From positions 240,510,588-240,574,587 of the forward strand of contig NC_050099.1 of assembly GCF_902167145.1 (NCBI RefSeq): DNA of 64,000 nucleotides, written 5' to 3'. The DNA comes from Zea mays. Lineage: Eukaryota > Streptophyta > Magnoliopsida > Poales > Poaceae. Each line of letters begins with the position of its first letter. Positions within the stretch are counted from its first letter, which is position 1. The position numbers and the translations under genes were made by a program. This document shows, in pieces, positions 43,038-53,915 of the stretch. The notes beneath the pieces are model-generated. The model ran no database searches. It was not told the origin of the DNA and worked only from the letters and a program-made list of their open reading frames with translations.

Positions 43038-43039
43038 TA
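42992..43039. repeat. Perfect AT palindrome, (AT)n microsatellite
   Basis: TACC-AT repeated about 20 times-GGTA. The run and its edges are self-complementary over 48 bases and could extrude as a cruciform. It marks the edge between the LINE fragment and the next region. Confidence 0.88.
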
Positions 43040-44039
43040 AGGCTATTGGGAGACCTGGGCTTCCGCAGGATACAGGAAGCCCGGATCGACCAATCGACAC
43101 TAGCGTGAGCAACGTGGCAGACACAGTAATGACAAGCAACATTTTTTAAAAGGCAGTCCGTCCGCGCGATGTGGGATGATGGATTTTTGAACTGCATGTA
43201 ACACAATCCGCGGGATTGCAGTATGTGCATGCACGGGATTAGTGGATAGATATTATGGTGGTTCAGATCTGTATGTAATAACAGGCAAAATTTATGAAGG
43301 GTATAATATCTAGATGATGGTTTCGTAAACATAGCATGATATGTTTGAAAGGTACAATATAATGCATAAAAGGATGATGCAGATGACTTAAAAATAAGTA
43401 TTGTGTGTCGTAATGAAGCTAAAATTAACAGTGGTGTGAAGTATGCAATATCGACATAATTTCTCAATGGTAGTGCATAAATTGTGGTATAAAAATTCAT
43501 AAACACATAAAAGGTATGTGGGGAAATATTCCCGACCGGTTATGATTTGATACGTGGGCAATCCCTGAAAAAGAGGTGTTTGGCGGGGGAGTATTCGCTT
43601 CTTGGGCAGCTTTTGATCATTTCGAAGGCAACATACAAGCGAAAAAACACCATCTTTGTTCTCACAAATTCCCGGGCTTATACGGTTATGTCATTATCGT
43701 ATCATAGATCGCCGACTGGACAGTTCTCCCTAATGCGTCCTCCGGGTGCCATTGTTTCTTGCCCTAAAAACGAGATGCCACCTACAACTCTGTGAGGACC
43801 TGGTAGCCATGTGATCTGTGGAGAAGATGGTGTTCTGACAACAATGATGCGCGAGTCGATGAATACAATAGGATCTGGTGAGATGGATACACCAAATATA
43901 TTACAATCGCACGCAAGTTCAATGCTTATAAGTATGTTTATGATTTGAATTCACTGACGATGATATTGTGTTCAGGAGAAATGAAGATTTGATGTTAATG
44001 TAAAGATTTTTTATGTTGTACACAGCTAGATTCGATTGA
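43040..44039. other. Region upstream of the transposase pseudogene
   Basis: Contains a small hairpin GGGCTTCC-gcaggatac-AGGAAGCCC at about 43064-43089. An 82-residue plus frame (43547-43795) is unrecognised. It may hold the left end and first exon of a Mutator-like element, but no terminal inverted repeat could be paired with the far side. Confidence 0.35.
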
Positions 44040-47000
44040 TCCTAGTTTAATTCCTAGGATTGGAATGGTGTTCCGAGATGTTGATGATGCTTATGTTTTC
44101 TATAAATGATATGCATATGAGGTCGAATTTCCTTTGAAAAGGTATAAGGAAAAGACAAACTGCAAATGGTTGAATTGCTCCAGAGAGGGGAGATGTGCAG
44201 AAAGAAAACATGGTAACCCTAGAGTCTGGAACAAATACACAGGTCGAACACAGTGCAAAGCAGGAATAAAGCTTAGGAGAATTTATGATGATGAAAAAAA
44301 GTGTCATATCTGTTAGGATTGATCTAGTTAACCTTGAGCATAATCATGATTTTGTAACCCAAAAAACTGAAAAACAACACCTCTGCTGTAACAAGATGCG
44401 TGATCCGGAATTTATGGAATTTGTTTGATCAATGCATGACAGTAGGGTACCACAACACTGTATTGTGGATATGATTTCAGATATGCATGATGGCCCATAA
44501 AATGTTCCTATTACGACACAAGATTTGAAAAACATGTAAGAGTTGTTACATCAAATCTGAGTTTTGTTTTCATTGACGGATGGCATTATCATTTTGATAT
44601 TAGATTGTGATGCAAAGGAATAATTTGTTTTGTATAATGATCAGGAAACAACTAGGAAACGAGAGAGTTGTGCTAATGACATATCTAAGCTTTTGGCATT
44701 TTTACTACTTGCAAAAAATAGAACCCTCAGTTTTTTGCGACTTTCAGCTTGATGAGGAAGGAAAGATAAAAACATATTTTGGTCACATGCTAGCATGCAG
44801 GCAGAATATGTTGATTTTGGTGATGCTGTAACTTTTGATACAACACATAAAACAAATCTGTACGACAAACCACTAGGAATGTTTGTTGGAGCTAACCATC
44901 ATCTTCATTGCACATTGTTTGGTTTTGTGTTACTCGGGGATGAGACTGTAGATACATTCAAGTGGGATTTTAATGCATTCAAAACATGCATGGGCTGTGA
45001 AGGTCCGCGAGTTATGCTAACAAGTATGTTTTTTTTGGATTTACTGAATGTGTATCGATTTGGAAATATTATGTTTTTTATTTTTATGACTTGTGATTTA
45101 GATCAAGATCCTGTGATGCTAGTTGCACTACGAAAGGTGTTTCCAAGCACAATTCACAGGCTTTGTTTATGGCATGTCTAGAATAGATTTATGTCACTCC
45201 TTAATGAATTATATGCAAGATTTTCGGAGCAATACTTCAAAACCAAGTTCCAATCTATTGTGCATCATCCACTAACACCATATGAGTTTGAATCTGCATG
45301 GGCTATGATGATTGATGAATTTAAACTACATGAAGATGTTGTGCCAAGGAAACTTTATGAAATTCAAAATGATTGGATCCGTGCATTTTTCAAAAAGATT
45401 TTTGTGGTGTCATGGTTTCTACACAACGAAGTGAGAGCATGAACAAACTAGTGAAGAGCTGTCATGTAGATGCAAGCACCCCACTGCATGTATTTGCAAA
45501 ACAAATGATGAAACTGTTACATAGCAAGAAGATGAAGGAGTCGAAGGAAGCATTGGTGTGCAAGGTATGGAAAAAATAAATACTTTAATATACGACGTTG
45601 TTGAATATTCATTAGATTTAATTATTGTAGGGAAATAAAGCAACTGATATCTTTTATATGTTTGAGATCAAAGTTGCAAGGGCATACACTAGAGCTGTTA
45701 TGAATAGATTTGAGGAGGCAATGAAATATGCCACGACGTACAAAATATCCCAAGATCCAGAGGGTGGACCAAATGATTGGGTGGTGCAACACACGAATAG
45801 GTCATGTAGAATTGTGTGGGGACAACACCAGTTCAAAATTGTAGCAAATGTGGACGACGGTAAGTATAGTTGCGAGTGCAAAAATTGGGAACATACAGTT
45901 TAGTTTTCTACTCCTAATAATATTAGTAATGTATATGCAGGCTGGGTAAACTGATAATACATTACATAATGATATATGCAGGTTTTCTTTGTGTACACCT
46001 ATTGAAAGCCTTTATGCACCTTCAGATAGATCAAATACCAAAAGAGTATGTTCTGCAAAGATATACTAGCTCAGCTAGACAAGACGTTCCATTTGAGAGA
46101 TCAGATAAAAATTTTAAAGGAAAAGATGGGATTACCAAATCTTATAGACAGAAAACGTTGCTAACGAAAACAATGAAGGTTGTTCATCTTGCAAGTATGT
46201 CCAAAGTAGGATATGAAAAGGCACTTTATACGTTAGACGAACTGGTCCGAGTTTTGTCAAGAATAGAACCTGATATTGGGTGTGATGACAGCAACGGTGG
46301 TATTGATTGTGATGAAAATCAGGTGATGGGTGAACTTTGAACTACTTGACTTCATATATATATATATATTAAATAATTAATAATTTAATATACTATTTAT
46401 GAGTGTAGGAGGGGGATGTATTTGCTGGGGGTATGGGATCAGGCGGCCAAACTGAACAAGCTGATCAAAATGTAAGAAACTTATGTGTTACATCACTAAT
46501 TGGAATAAATTTTGGTTGTAACAATGCTGGTAATGTTTATTGTATTAGAATAAGTCTGTGTTGCGGGTGGTTGGTGATGAAAACGTGGGTGATAAAGCTG
46601 GGTGTGAGCCTGGTGCATCAAATGCTTTAGTAAAAGTTGAACATGTAAGAATTTATGCATTATAAGAATTGTATTTATGTTAAATACAATAATAAATTAT
46701 GAATCTCTAATATGTTGATAGGATGTCATTGGCATAAGAAAAATGGTGGGAGGCGAACCCCTTTTGTGTGGAGGCATTGGAATAGAAGAATGGAGTGGTT
46801 GTGAAACAGACAAACAGTCTAGGAAGGTAATAAACGATAATACAATGATATATAAATAACAACTAATGTGTTGAAGGGCACAACTGATCTGTATGGTGTA
46901 ATAATGTGCATATTAATTTATTGTGCAGAAGCTAGATTTTAACATTTGAGGAGTAAGTAAGGATAAACCAATAAATGTGAAGCCAAAAGGAAGAACAATA

Positions 47001-47286
47001 AGAAGTGATGAGGTAAGGACTGTAAAATTAGGCGCCAAAGGAGAAAAAAATGAACAGAAGGTGGAAGAAGTGCGGAGTTGCAGATGGTCATAATAGCAGA
47101 ACTTGTCTTTCAGTTGAAGAAAATAAAGCTCGTTTGGTAAGCCTTGCTAACCCAAGACAAAGAGGGCGTTCGCTAGGGTCAAGCAACATTAATACGTCGA
47201 GAGCTCCGGAATGGAATGAAACAACTACTTCAAAGAAGCCTGCGATGAGTGTAGAGACGACTGGTGAGTCTGATAGTGAAATGTAA
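44040..47286 (+). pseudogene. FAR1/MULE-type transposase, decayed
   Basis: Exon-like pieces in order. A FAR1-type DNA-binding domain: GMVFRDVDDAYVFYK, C- and H-bearing KCHIC and LEHNHDF (44060-44360), with internal stops. The MULE transposase domain: FGDAVTFDTTHKTNLY, GANHHLHCTLFGFVLL, DQDPVM and HRLCLWHV (44800-45180). A middle part with STQRSESMNKLVKSC (45400-45580). A SWIM zinc finger, CEC at 45871-45879, continued by CVHLLKAF at 45990 after an apparent intron ending ATATGCAG. A basic part, then a zinc knuckle KCGVADGHNSRTC (47062-47112) whose first Cys is Trp. The first two acidic residues of the DDE set (FDTT, DQDP) are visible. Stops (for example TGA at about 44107) and frame changes make it a pseudogene. 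Such proteins cut and join Mutator-like elements; related domesticated genes are the FAR1/FHY3 transcription factors. Confidence 0.82.
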
Positions 47287-47999
47287 TTGTACTTGTGTTG
47301 GATGGCTTGTTGATTACTATTAAAAATTATGAGATGGATATAAAATGAATAATAACGTGGTTCAGTATGGTTTATTGTTGCGATATTATTTGGTAAAAAT
47401 TTAAATGACATCGAAATATACTAAATCGCATATAAAATGTGATTGTAGTTGAATGAAGAAATATACATTGGAATGTAGTATTTCGTAAATAATAAGTACG
47501 ACTACATAATGAGTACTAACATGCATAATAAGAAGAATGATCATACGTAAAACTAGGTAGGAAAACAACGTAATTGGCATAGTGCTATAGTTTGTATATC
47601 ATATAAAAAGATGTTTGAGGTGCCATAATTAGTTGAAGCAGGTAGACTTTTATAAGTATTGAATGCATTTTATTGGGATGTTGCATAGACAATGTAGTAG
47701 CTATCTAAGACATGTATAAATATTTAATATACGATGAGCTAAAAACATGAAGATAAAAGGAAAAAACAATTAGTATATGTAATTGAAACAGGTAGCTTAG
47801 ATTTAGATGAAAAGACATGAACATAATGTTATATGATATTTAAGATGTTCATGACGAGAAAACCCATAATTCAACAACCAAAATACTAATGTTATGAGAC
47901 CAGTTGACAAATAATGCCTAGTGTTATGAACACACTTGTGACAAATGACACACATTGTAGTGTTTCAGCTGCCTAACAGCATAAATAGTACAATTGAAT
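47287..47999. other. Spacer between transposase and protease pseudogenes
   Basis: AT-rich sequence between the two convergent gene 3' ends. No frame or motif was recognised; it may contain their 3' UTRs. Confidence 0.4.
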
Positions 48000-50125
48000 T
48001 CAGTCTACTTAGAGGCTTCATTATGACAATCATAGCTAAACCTCCTAATAGCAGTTGGAACTGGTTTGATCTTGTTCAAACTGTGGAATGTGAGGTAGTG
48101 TAGAAGAGTAGCACGGTTCTCAAGTGATAGTTCCTGCAAGACAAGTATACGTGTCAGAATAAATTAAAGTTTTAAATGGATGTATATTAAGTGTCAAAAT
48201 ATCAGTTAGAATATTGTGTCAATCTCATCAGGCATATACCCTTCTGCATATTCATAAAAGATAATGAATCTGGTGACAAAGAAGCCACAATCATTTGAGC
48301 CTACTCGCATAGTTGGACAGTCTTTAACAATATCGATCTTGAAATTCCCAAATTTTGGAAGCATTGACTTCAGCCTAGCTAGCTGCGTTCCCATGCTGAG
48401 TCGAGACATCATCAGTCTAGACCAAGTATACTTTTTCTTCTGGAACGTTATGGTTTCGTTATGATAATGTTTTTAGGTGGTACCACCAATTGCAGGCCTA
48501 TACAGATTTGAGTCTAAAATATCTATGCAGCGCATATGGAAGTTAACAGCATATAATGTCCAGTGTCCCCGACGTAGCATTGGTATCATTAACTGGATGT
48601 AAGAAAGATATTAACAAACAGTTCGGTATGGAATACTGAAAAAATTGAATAAAGTAAACATCAATATGCAATTCAAACGAAATGCAAAGTGATAAGTGTT
48701 GTGGCATACACATTTGCATTTATGTAACTCGTAGTCCCAAGGAAGAGTGCGAGCCAGGTAATTGGATAATATACTTATTTGAAATCCCTAAGGATCCTTG
48801 CTGTGTAGCTCTCGCTCTTCGCTGTTAAGGATATCATGTAATAATTAATTATCAATTAAATTTAGATCATACAAATACTGCTATTTTTTGGCTTTAGCAG
48901 TACCAACTAACCATAAGATTTAATAAAAGAAAACATACCCCAACGTTGGCATCAAGAATTACAATGTCCGTGATAGGATCAGGAGTGTGTGATGCTCTGA
49001 CTGAACGCAGTCGATGAAACGCTGCATGAAGTAATTATCCAAGCACATCCTTTCGGAGAATGATTGATAAATATCAAGGCATGAGCAGGGAAATGGTCCA
49101 ATGTGCAGGATGGTCATGGGAAGGAAATTTGGTGTATAAAATATATTAGTATACGCTATAAAAATGGAGTGTGGGTTGAAACTGAAATAATGTTGTGCGG
49201 GACATTAATTTTATAGATAATTTAAAGCATGTACCTGCTCTTATCAAACTCTAGAGAACATATATGTTGATGAAGAGCACAAGCACATTAAAAATGTGTC
49301 ATCTTTTTTGTGGATTGGTCTAATGGGGCCGATGTGGTGTGCGTTGCTGGCTGAGGTAATACAAATATGTTTACAGTAAAAAAGTGTACAAAGCTTATTT
49401 AGAAAAACTTGATATGGAATTGAAAAAAATCTAACCTCATTGACATGTGTCTTGTCAAAAACAGGGTGGTCCTTCAGTGGGACTTCAATCGAGACTTCCG
49501 TGGTTGAAACCTGAAGGAAAGAATTATACAGAGCATAAATTATGAAAATTAATATAATATATTGTTTATTAATTATGTAATGAACGTAATATCAATAAAA
49601 AATTATGAATTATTTAGTATATATTATGTTCAATAACTATTGCAATAGTAATAAAATTAGTTGTCGTTGTCACCAACCTGTGTTATTCTATCTTTGGTTT
49701 TCTTTTTGCTTCTATTCTTCACCACAGTTGTTTGTTTGATAGTTGCATCTTCAACAATGTTTTTTGCTTTGGCAGATTTGGTGAAGGAGAAATAGCAAGT
49801 CTGCATGGCGATTGTCGCCGAGGAGACGTTGGTTTCTCATCAAATCCGACATGCCTATTCTTCTTGGGGGCAAGCATGAAATCATCATCATCTATATTTC
49901 CACTTACATCAGATTCTTTTTTCCATGTCCTGTAGACCGCTTTGTATTACACCTAACATAAAGTTGCTTCATTTTCTTTGGGGAATCAACATCTGCAACA
50001 ATCGACTGCCTCGGGTTATTGGCATTATTTTTAGTGCGGGGGATCTCAACAGTGAATACTTCCTGACTTGATTCAATTGTTATTTTCTTTGGATTGGAAG
50101 GAGGATGGTCAACAGATTTCATTCT
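48000..50125 (-). pseudogene. ULP1-like (SUMO protease family C48) gene remnant
   Basis: Minus strand. The catalytic core is recognisable: GHWTLYAVNFHMRCIDILDS (48505-48566) supplies the His and Asp of the triad, and DCPTMRVGSNDCGFFVTRF supplies the Cys (codon at 48287-48289). The usual Gln about ten residues before Cys, part of the oxyanion hole, is replaced (TMRVG), and a stop lies between the His/Asp block and the Cys block. Further upstream, FMQRFIDCVQS...ITDIVILDANV (about 48950-49040) and a charged N-terminal segment (49904-50122) fit the same gene with introns. ULP1 proteases release SUMO from proteins. ULP1-like genes are known cargo of plant Mutator-like elements (Kaonashi type), which fits the convergent transposase next door. 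The limits are approximate. Confidence 0.72.
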
Positions 50126-51515
50126 GAATCTAACTTTTGCACAATGCTAAATCTGCATAAATGATATGTAAAGTATTTGAGATATATTACACCTTTAAAA
50201 CAGCTATTAGGAAACAACCAACAAAAGTTATATATAAAAACCTGATAGCGTATGAATTCTATCGATACATTCATTAACTATTCCAAATGCATTGAATTGA
50301 ATATAACTACATCCACATGTTAGCATATAATACGAGGGCATCAAAACTAATGTCCATCTCTACAAATAATTATTGTCTTAACTACGTATGTAATCAGCAT
50401 AAGAGCGAACATATTTTGTCATAACTATATAAAAATTAAGAGACGAATGTGAGTCTCTGTAAAGTAATTAGCATAAGTGCACACGTCATCCAACTGCCTA
50501 AGTGTATAATACATTTATGCATTACTAATATGAGTCTCTGTAAATTAATTAGTATGATAAATGTGAATGTAATCCACATAAATACTGCAAGATTTTGCCA
50601 AAACAATTTAAATGTGTACCATTATGTATGTTTGATTCCAATTAATTAAAAACAAAATGTGCATAATAATGGCACACCGAACATAATTTAGGGTTCCACT
50701 ATTTGTTATTTGGGGTTTAATATTATGAATACCATACAAGATATTAGAACGGAATTTTAGATTGCAATCTGAACCCTAGATAGATCGATTGCAACAATAA
50801 AAGATGTAAAAACTTGTAACTGGGTACGCCTTCAAATCCGATGAGCAGACTAGGTCACTGAAAGATGCTACATGAAAAATGGCGGATTGCACGAGGTCAC
50901 TTGCAATGTCTGTAAACATCTTTGAAAACCCCAACATGGATAAATTGTGAAATGGATCAGTTTAGATACTATGAAGGGGAAATCTGCGAGCGACGTCACC
51001 AGCCGGGTATTAACACTAGCGAACGAATATCAACTATGGGAGGTGCAACAGACCGAAAAAACTTACCGACGATGGAACTGTCGGCCGACTCCGCAGCTGG
51101 AGGTGGGTGACGTCGAAATGCACTATTCGGTGCGCCGTCGAATCCCGGTGCTGGAGAAGATTCCGCAACGCGCCGAAGACAACTTCACTCACCTCCCAGT
51201 CACCTAGACGTAGAGGAGAAATGAAAAACGCGGAGGATATGGAGGAGACGAGGTGGTGGTTGTTTAGGAAGCCTGCGCCGAGATTGAAGGTGGGCTACGT
51301 GTAGGTTGATTTGTTTCCTAACTAACGTTGGTTGTGAGTGGGTCTGAGTTGCAAATTGGTGGGGTCGAGCCAACTAATTTGGATCAGGGCTTTCGTTTGT
51401 TAATGTGAGCCCAGAGCTCTAAATATATAAACTATATATATATAGCACTAGGCTTCAATAACTAGAGGAAGCCTAAGTCAGACATGCCATTCGATTGAGC
51501 CGGACCAGGTCTGGT
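50126..51515. other. Unassigned sequence upstream of the protease remnant
   Basis: AT-rich until about 50900, with a short direct repeat (GAGTCTCTGTAAA.TAATTAG at about 50450 and 50532). Then mixed sequence with frames of 62-86 residues at 50922-51304 that show no known motif. A small hairpin AGGCTTC...GAAGCCT lies at about 51453-51477. May be the far part of the Mutator-like element. Confidence 0.35.
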
Positions 51516-51519
51516 CGTC

Positions 51520-51527
51520 TATAAAAG
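51520..51527 (+). promoter_or_regulatory. TATA box with downstream telo-box-like motif
   Basis: TATAAAAG followed 20 bases later by TTAGGGTTTT (51547-51556), resembling promoters of plant translation-related genes. The sequence beyond is repetitive and has no recognisable gene, so this may be a promoter remnant. Confidence 0.3.
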
Positions 51528-51599
51528 CACCAAAGCATGCCACAAATTAGGGTTTTAGCAGCGACGACGGTTCCCCTGAGGCGTGCAACGGCGGTGATC

Positions 51600-52100
51600 T
51601 CGAGGGTGAGTGTCGGTGCCCCCGAGGCGGGCATGCGACGGCTCACGATCCGGAGACACGGTGATGGCTCCCCGGCCCGAAGGCGCGGCGGCAGCGGCTC
51701 TTGGTCCAGAGGCACGGTGGCGGCTCCCTGGTTTATAGGCGCGGCGGTGGCGGCTCCTGATCTGGAGGCACGGCGATGCTGGCTCCCTAGTCCAGAGGCG
51801 CGGCGTCAGGTGGGAGCGGCGGATCTAGCCTGTCACAGAAAACAGATCCAAAGTGGGAGTGGCTGCAGCAACAGATCCAGGAGCACACGCATGACAGCGG
51901 TCCCCTAAGACGCGCACGATGATGATGCATTCGAGGTGGGAGCGGTGGCGGCGAAATTCCCTAGGCACGAGCTATGGCGGATCCTAGAGGCGAGGCGATG
52001 GTTCCTGGGGCACACAGCAGCGGCGGCCCCCTAGGGGATGCGACAGCGACGTCATCCGAGGCGGTGACGGCTCCCCTAGGCGAGAGCGGCGGACATGTTT
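51600..52100 (+). repeat. Degenerate GC-rich tandem repeats
   Basis: About 50-base units containing CCAGAGGC(A/G)CGG.GGCGGCTCC(C)T(G/A)G recur from about 51620 to 51810, with looser copies on to 52090. They create a 123-residue plus frame (51537-51908) without recognisable domain; it is regarded as a by-product of the repeats. Confidence 0.5.
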
Positions 52101-53190
52101 TATGTTACTTTGTATACATATTTATGCCAACATCAATAGGTTTTTACGACATACATTTCAGTTCATGGCTCCGCTTTCAATCTAATTTCTGTTTATGATA
52201 TTTCTATTCCCATTTTTCGCAAACGTTTATTAATTTTATGCATTATATCGTTACCGAACCTATTGTGTATATGGGGTCCATACCATTTACGCCATATGTA
52301 TTAGATATTAAGACATACACATTTACGCGACGTAATAAAAATTCACAAAAAGGTAACCTGCTCCCGGATATAAAGGCCAGCTGCGCTCATAATTGTAGGG
52401 TTTTACTCTCAAAACTGAAGATTTTTACACTCGAATATGGAGATTTGTTCATCACATGCTAGATTTTTACGAGTGTGCCATATTGCATAAATACTACACC
52501 GTGTAGCATAATTAGTATAAGTATATATCATAAACTTGTTCTAACGAGCCTAGTTGTCATGTTGTTGGAGTGATCCTATATTTATGCAGAAATAAAACAT
52601 TTAAATAAGATTTTTTGTTTCCATACATGTCAATGAATTTTCTTTCATCGCACATTCATGTCATCCTGAATTTGTGCGCATGAAATAGTAAACAAAATTT
52701 TTACACAATGTACCAAGCTGTATAAATACATATATCGTGTAACATAATCAGTATATGTCATAAACTGATTATAACGAGTCTATATATATATATATATAGT
52801 CATAACAATTAACATATATATGCGCTAAGTGTATAATAAATTTTAACTTGCTATAAACTAACTCTTTTATTTTAACTATAGATATACAACTACAAAGAAT
52901 TTTTTTTGGTTAGGGGGCCATGCCCCCCCCCTTGCTATGCCACTGATGCTAGGAGAAGGAACCAAGACTCAGGGTCGTCAAGAAACATTTTGGTAGAGAG
53001 CAGCATCAGATTCCTGAGTTGGTGAATGATGGAGGGAAGATCTTACGAGACAATGCTAAGGCCGGCTGTGACTGGTTCTTCAACTCATCCACCCGGTTCA
53101 CCTACCATAAACATATTTATAGGCAAAAGTATGGTAGAGTACAGGGATTTCATTCTTCTTAATTTTTATCCATTTTTTTGGATGAACATT
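52101..53190. other. Unassigned AT-rich sequence with a dispersed repeat
   Basis: Two related segments (about 52485-52560 and 52720-52790) share CGTGTA.CATAAT.AGTAT and TCATAAACT..TT.TAACGAG. A (TA)n run lies at 52780-52798. No gene recognised. Confidence 0.4.
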
Positions 53191-53392
53191 TGTTACAGTG
53201 ATAGGTATATGGGCCTGGCCCATTAGGGTTGGGTGTGCACTATAGCGCACTGTAGCCATATGTGTGCACTGTTGCTAGGTTTTGGGACGATAAACACTCT
53301 CATGGTATCAAAGCCTCTCATGCGCCAGCCGCCGCCGCCTCACCGCGCCCTGCTTCACCGCCACTCCGCATAAGTTAGCGCCACGTTCCACT

Positions 53393-53510
53393 CGTTGTGT
53401 CTTCCTTGGGTACTCCCCCGACCATAAGGGGTACCGGTGCCTCGACCTCACCTCACATAGAGTCCTCATCTCTCGTCACGTCGTCTTCGACGAGCTGGAT
53501 TCCACCTTTT
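53393..53510 (+). pseudogene. Copia integrase C-terminal fragment
   Basis: An open stretch reading [19 protein letters not shown] followed by [13 protein letters not shown]. This is the well-known copia segment after the integrase core (KCVFLGY...GYRC...RHVVFDE). It is isolated: nothing of the integrase core precedes it and no reverse transcriptase follows before the next insertion. Confidence 0.8.
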
Positions 53511-53537
53511 CCTCTTCCTCTTCCACTAACACTGCTC

Positions 53538-53727
53538 TGAAGCCTCGTCCCGCCTTGCCGACGGACTTGCCCGCGGGGACCCACCCTCGTCCTGCCTTGC
53601 CGGAGGACTTGCCCGCGGGGACCTGCTTCTCCATCTTAGGCTTCTTCCCGACAGTCGTCTTCTCCGCCACGAGCTCCTCCTTCGTGGGCTTCTTGGCCGC
53701 TGGCTTCTTCTCCGCCTTGGGTGCCCT
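53538..53727 (-). pseudogene. Histone H2B N-terminal tail fragment, captured antisense
   Basis: On the minus strand from 53724 the translation reads [13 protein letters not shown], then KEE, VAEK and [16 protein letters not shown], followed by SGKAGRG. The lysine-rich opening [13 protein letters not shown] and the GKKPK.EK..PAGK order are those of cereal histone H2B tails. The expected ATG is AGG (53725-53727), so the start is lost. A ~42-base duplication repeats VPAGKSxGKAGRG. The sequence then leaves the H2B pattern before the globular histone fold, so it cannot make a histone. It lies opposite to the retroelement's direction and was probably picked up by it. H2B is inferred from family memory; another lysine-rich protein is less likely. 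Confidence 0.6.
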
Positions 53728-53915
53728 CTATGTGGTGGCTATGCGTTGAGAGGCTGCGGCAACTTGCCTCTGTTGGTTGAGACCCCGCCTTGCCGCCGCC
53801 CTACTCCGCGCGCTTGGTGCCCCCAACGACGACGCCGCAGCCGGTCGGCCCCTGTCCGCAGCCACCGTTCACCCTGGTCGGACGTCCTTCATTCCCCACC
53901 TCCTCTGCCGCAACT

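Larger units (their letters stand above)
53191..53915 (+). mobile_element. Short-LTR copia-derived remnant with internal deletion and captured DNA
   Basis: A possible LTR TGTTACAGTGATAGG...AAACACTCTCA (53191-53302, 112 bases) is followed at once by TGGTATCAAAGCC (53303-53315), a methionine-type primer-binding site. About 80 bases on, the sequence is already late integrase, so gag and most of pol are missing. Then come an antisense histone-like fragment and a GC-rich tail that ends where the Ji-like element inserted (53916). The partner LTR is not in the window, so the LTR length is inferred. Confidence 0.45.

Noticed and set aside
42991..43506. Minus-strand frame of 171 residues
   Set aside because: Its C-terminus is IYIYIY from the AT palindrome and it crosses the LINE junction; composition is low-complexity and no family fits.
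43064..51477. Similar small hairpins (GGGCTTCC..GGAAGCCC at 43064 and AGGCTTC..GAAGCCT at 51453) as terminal inverted repeats of the Mutator-like element
   Set aside because: The similarity does not extend beyond the hairpins, the orientation is ambiguous and no 9-base TSD was found.
51451..51480. Helitron 3' end (hairpin followed by CTAA)
   Set aside because: The CTAA overlaps the hairpin base instead of lying several bases after it, and no helicase or matching TC 5' end is present.
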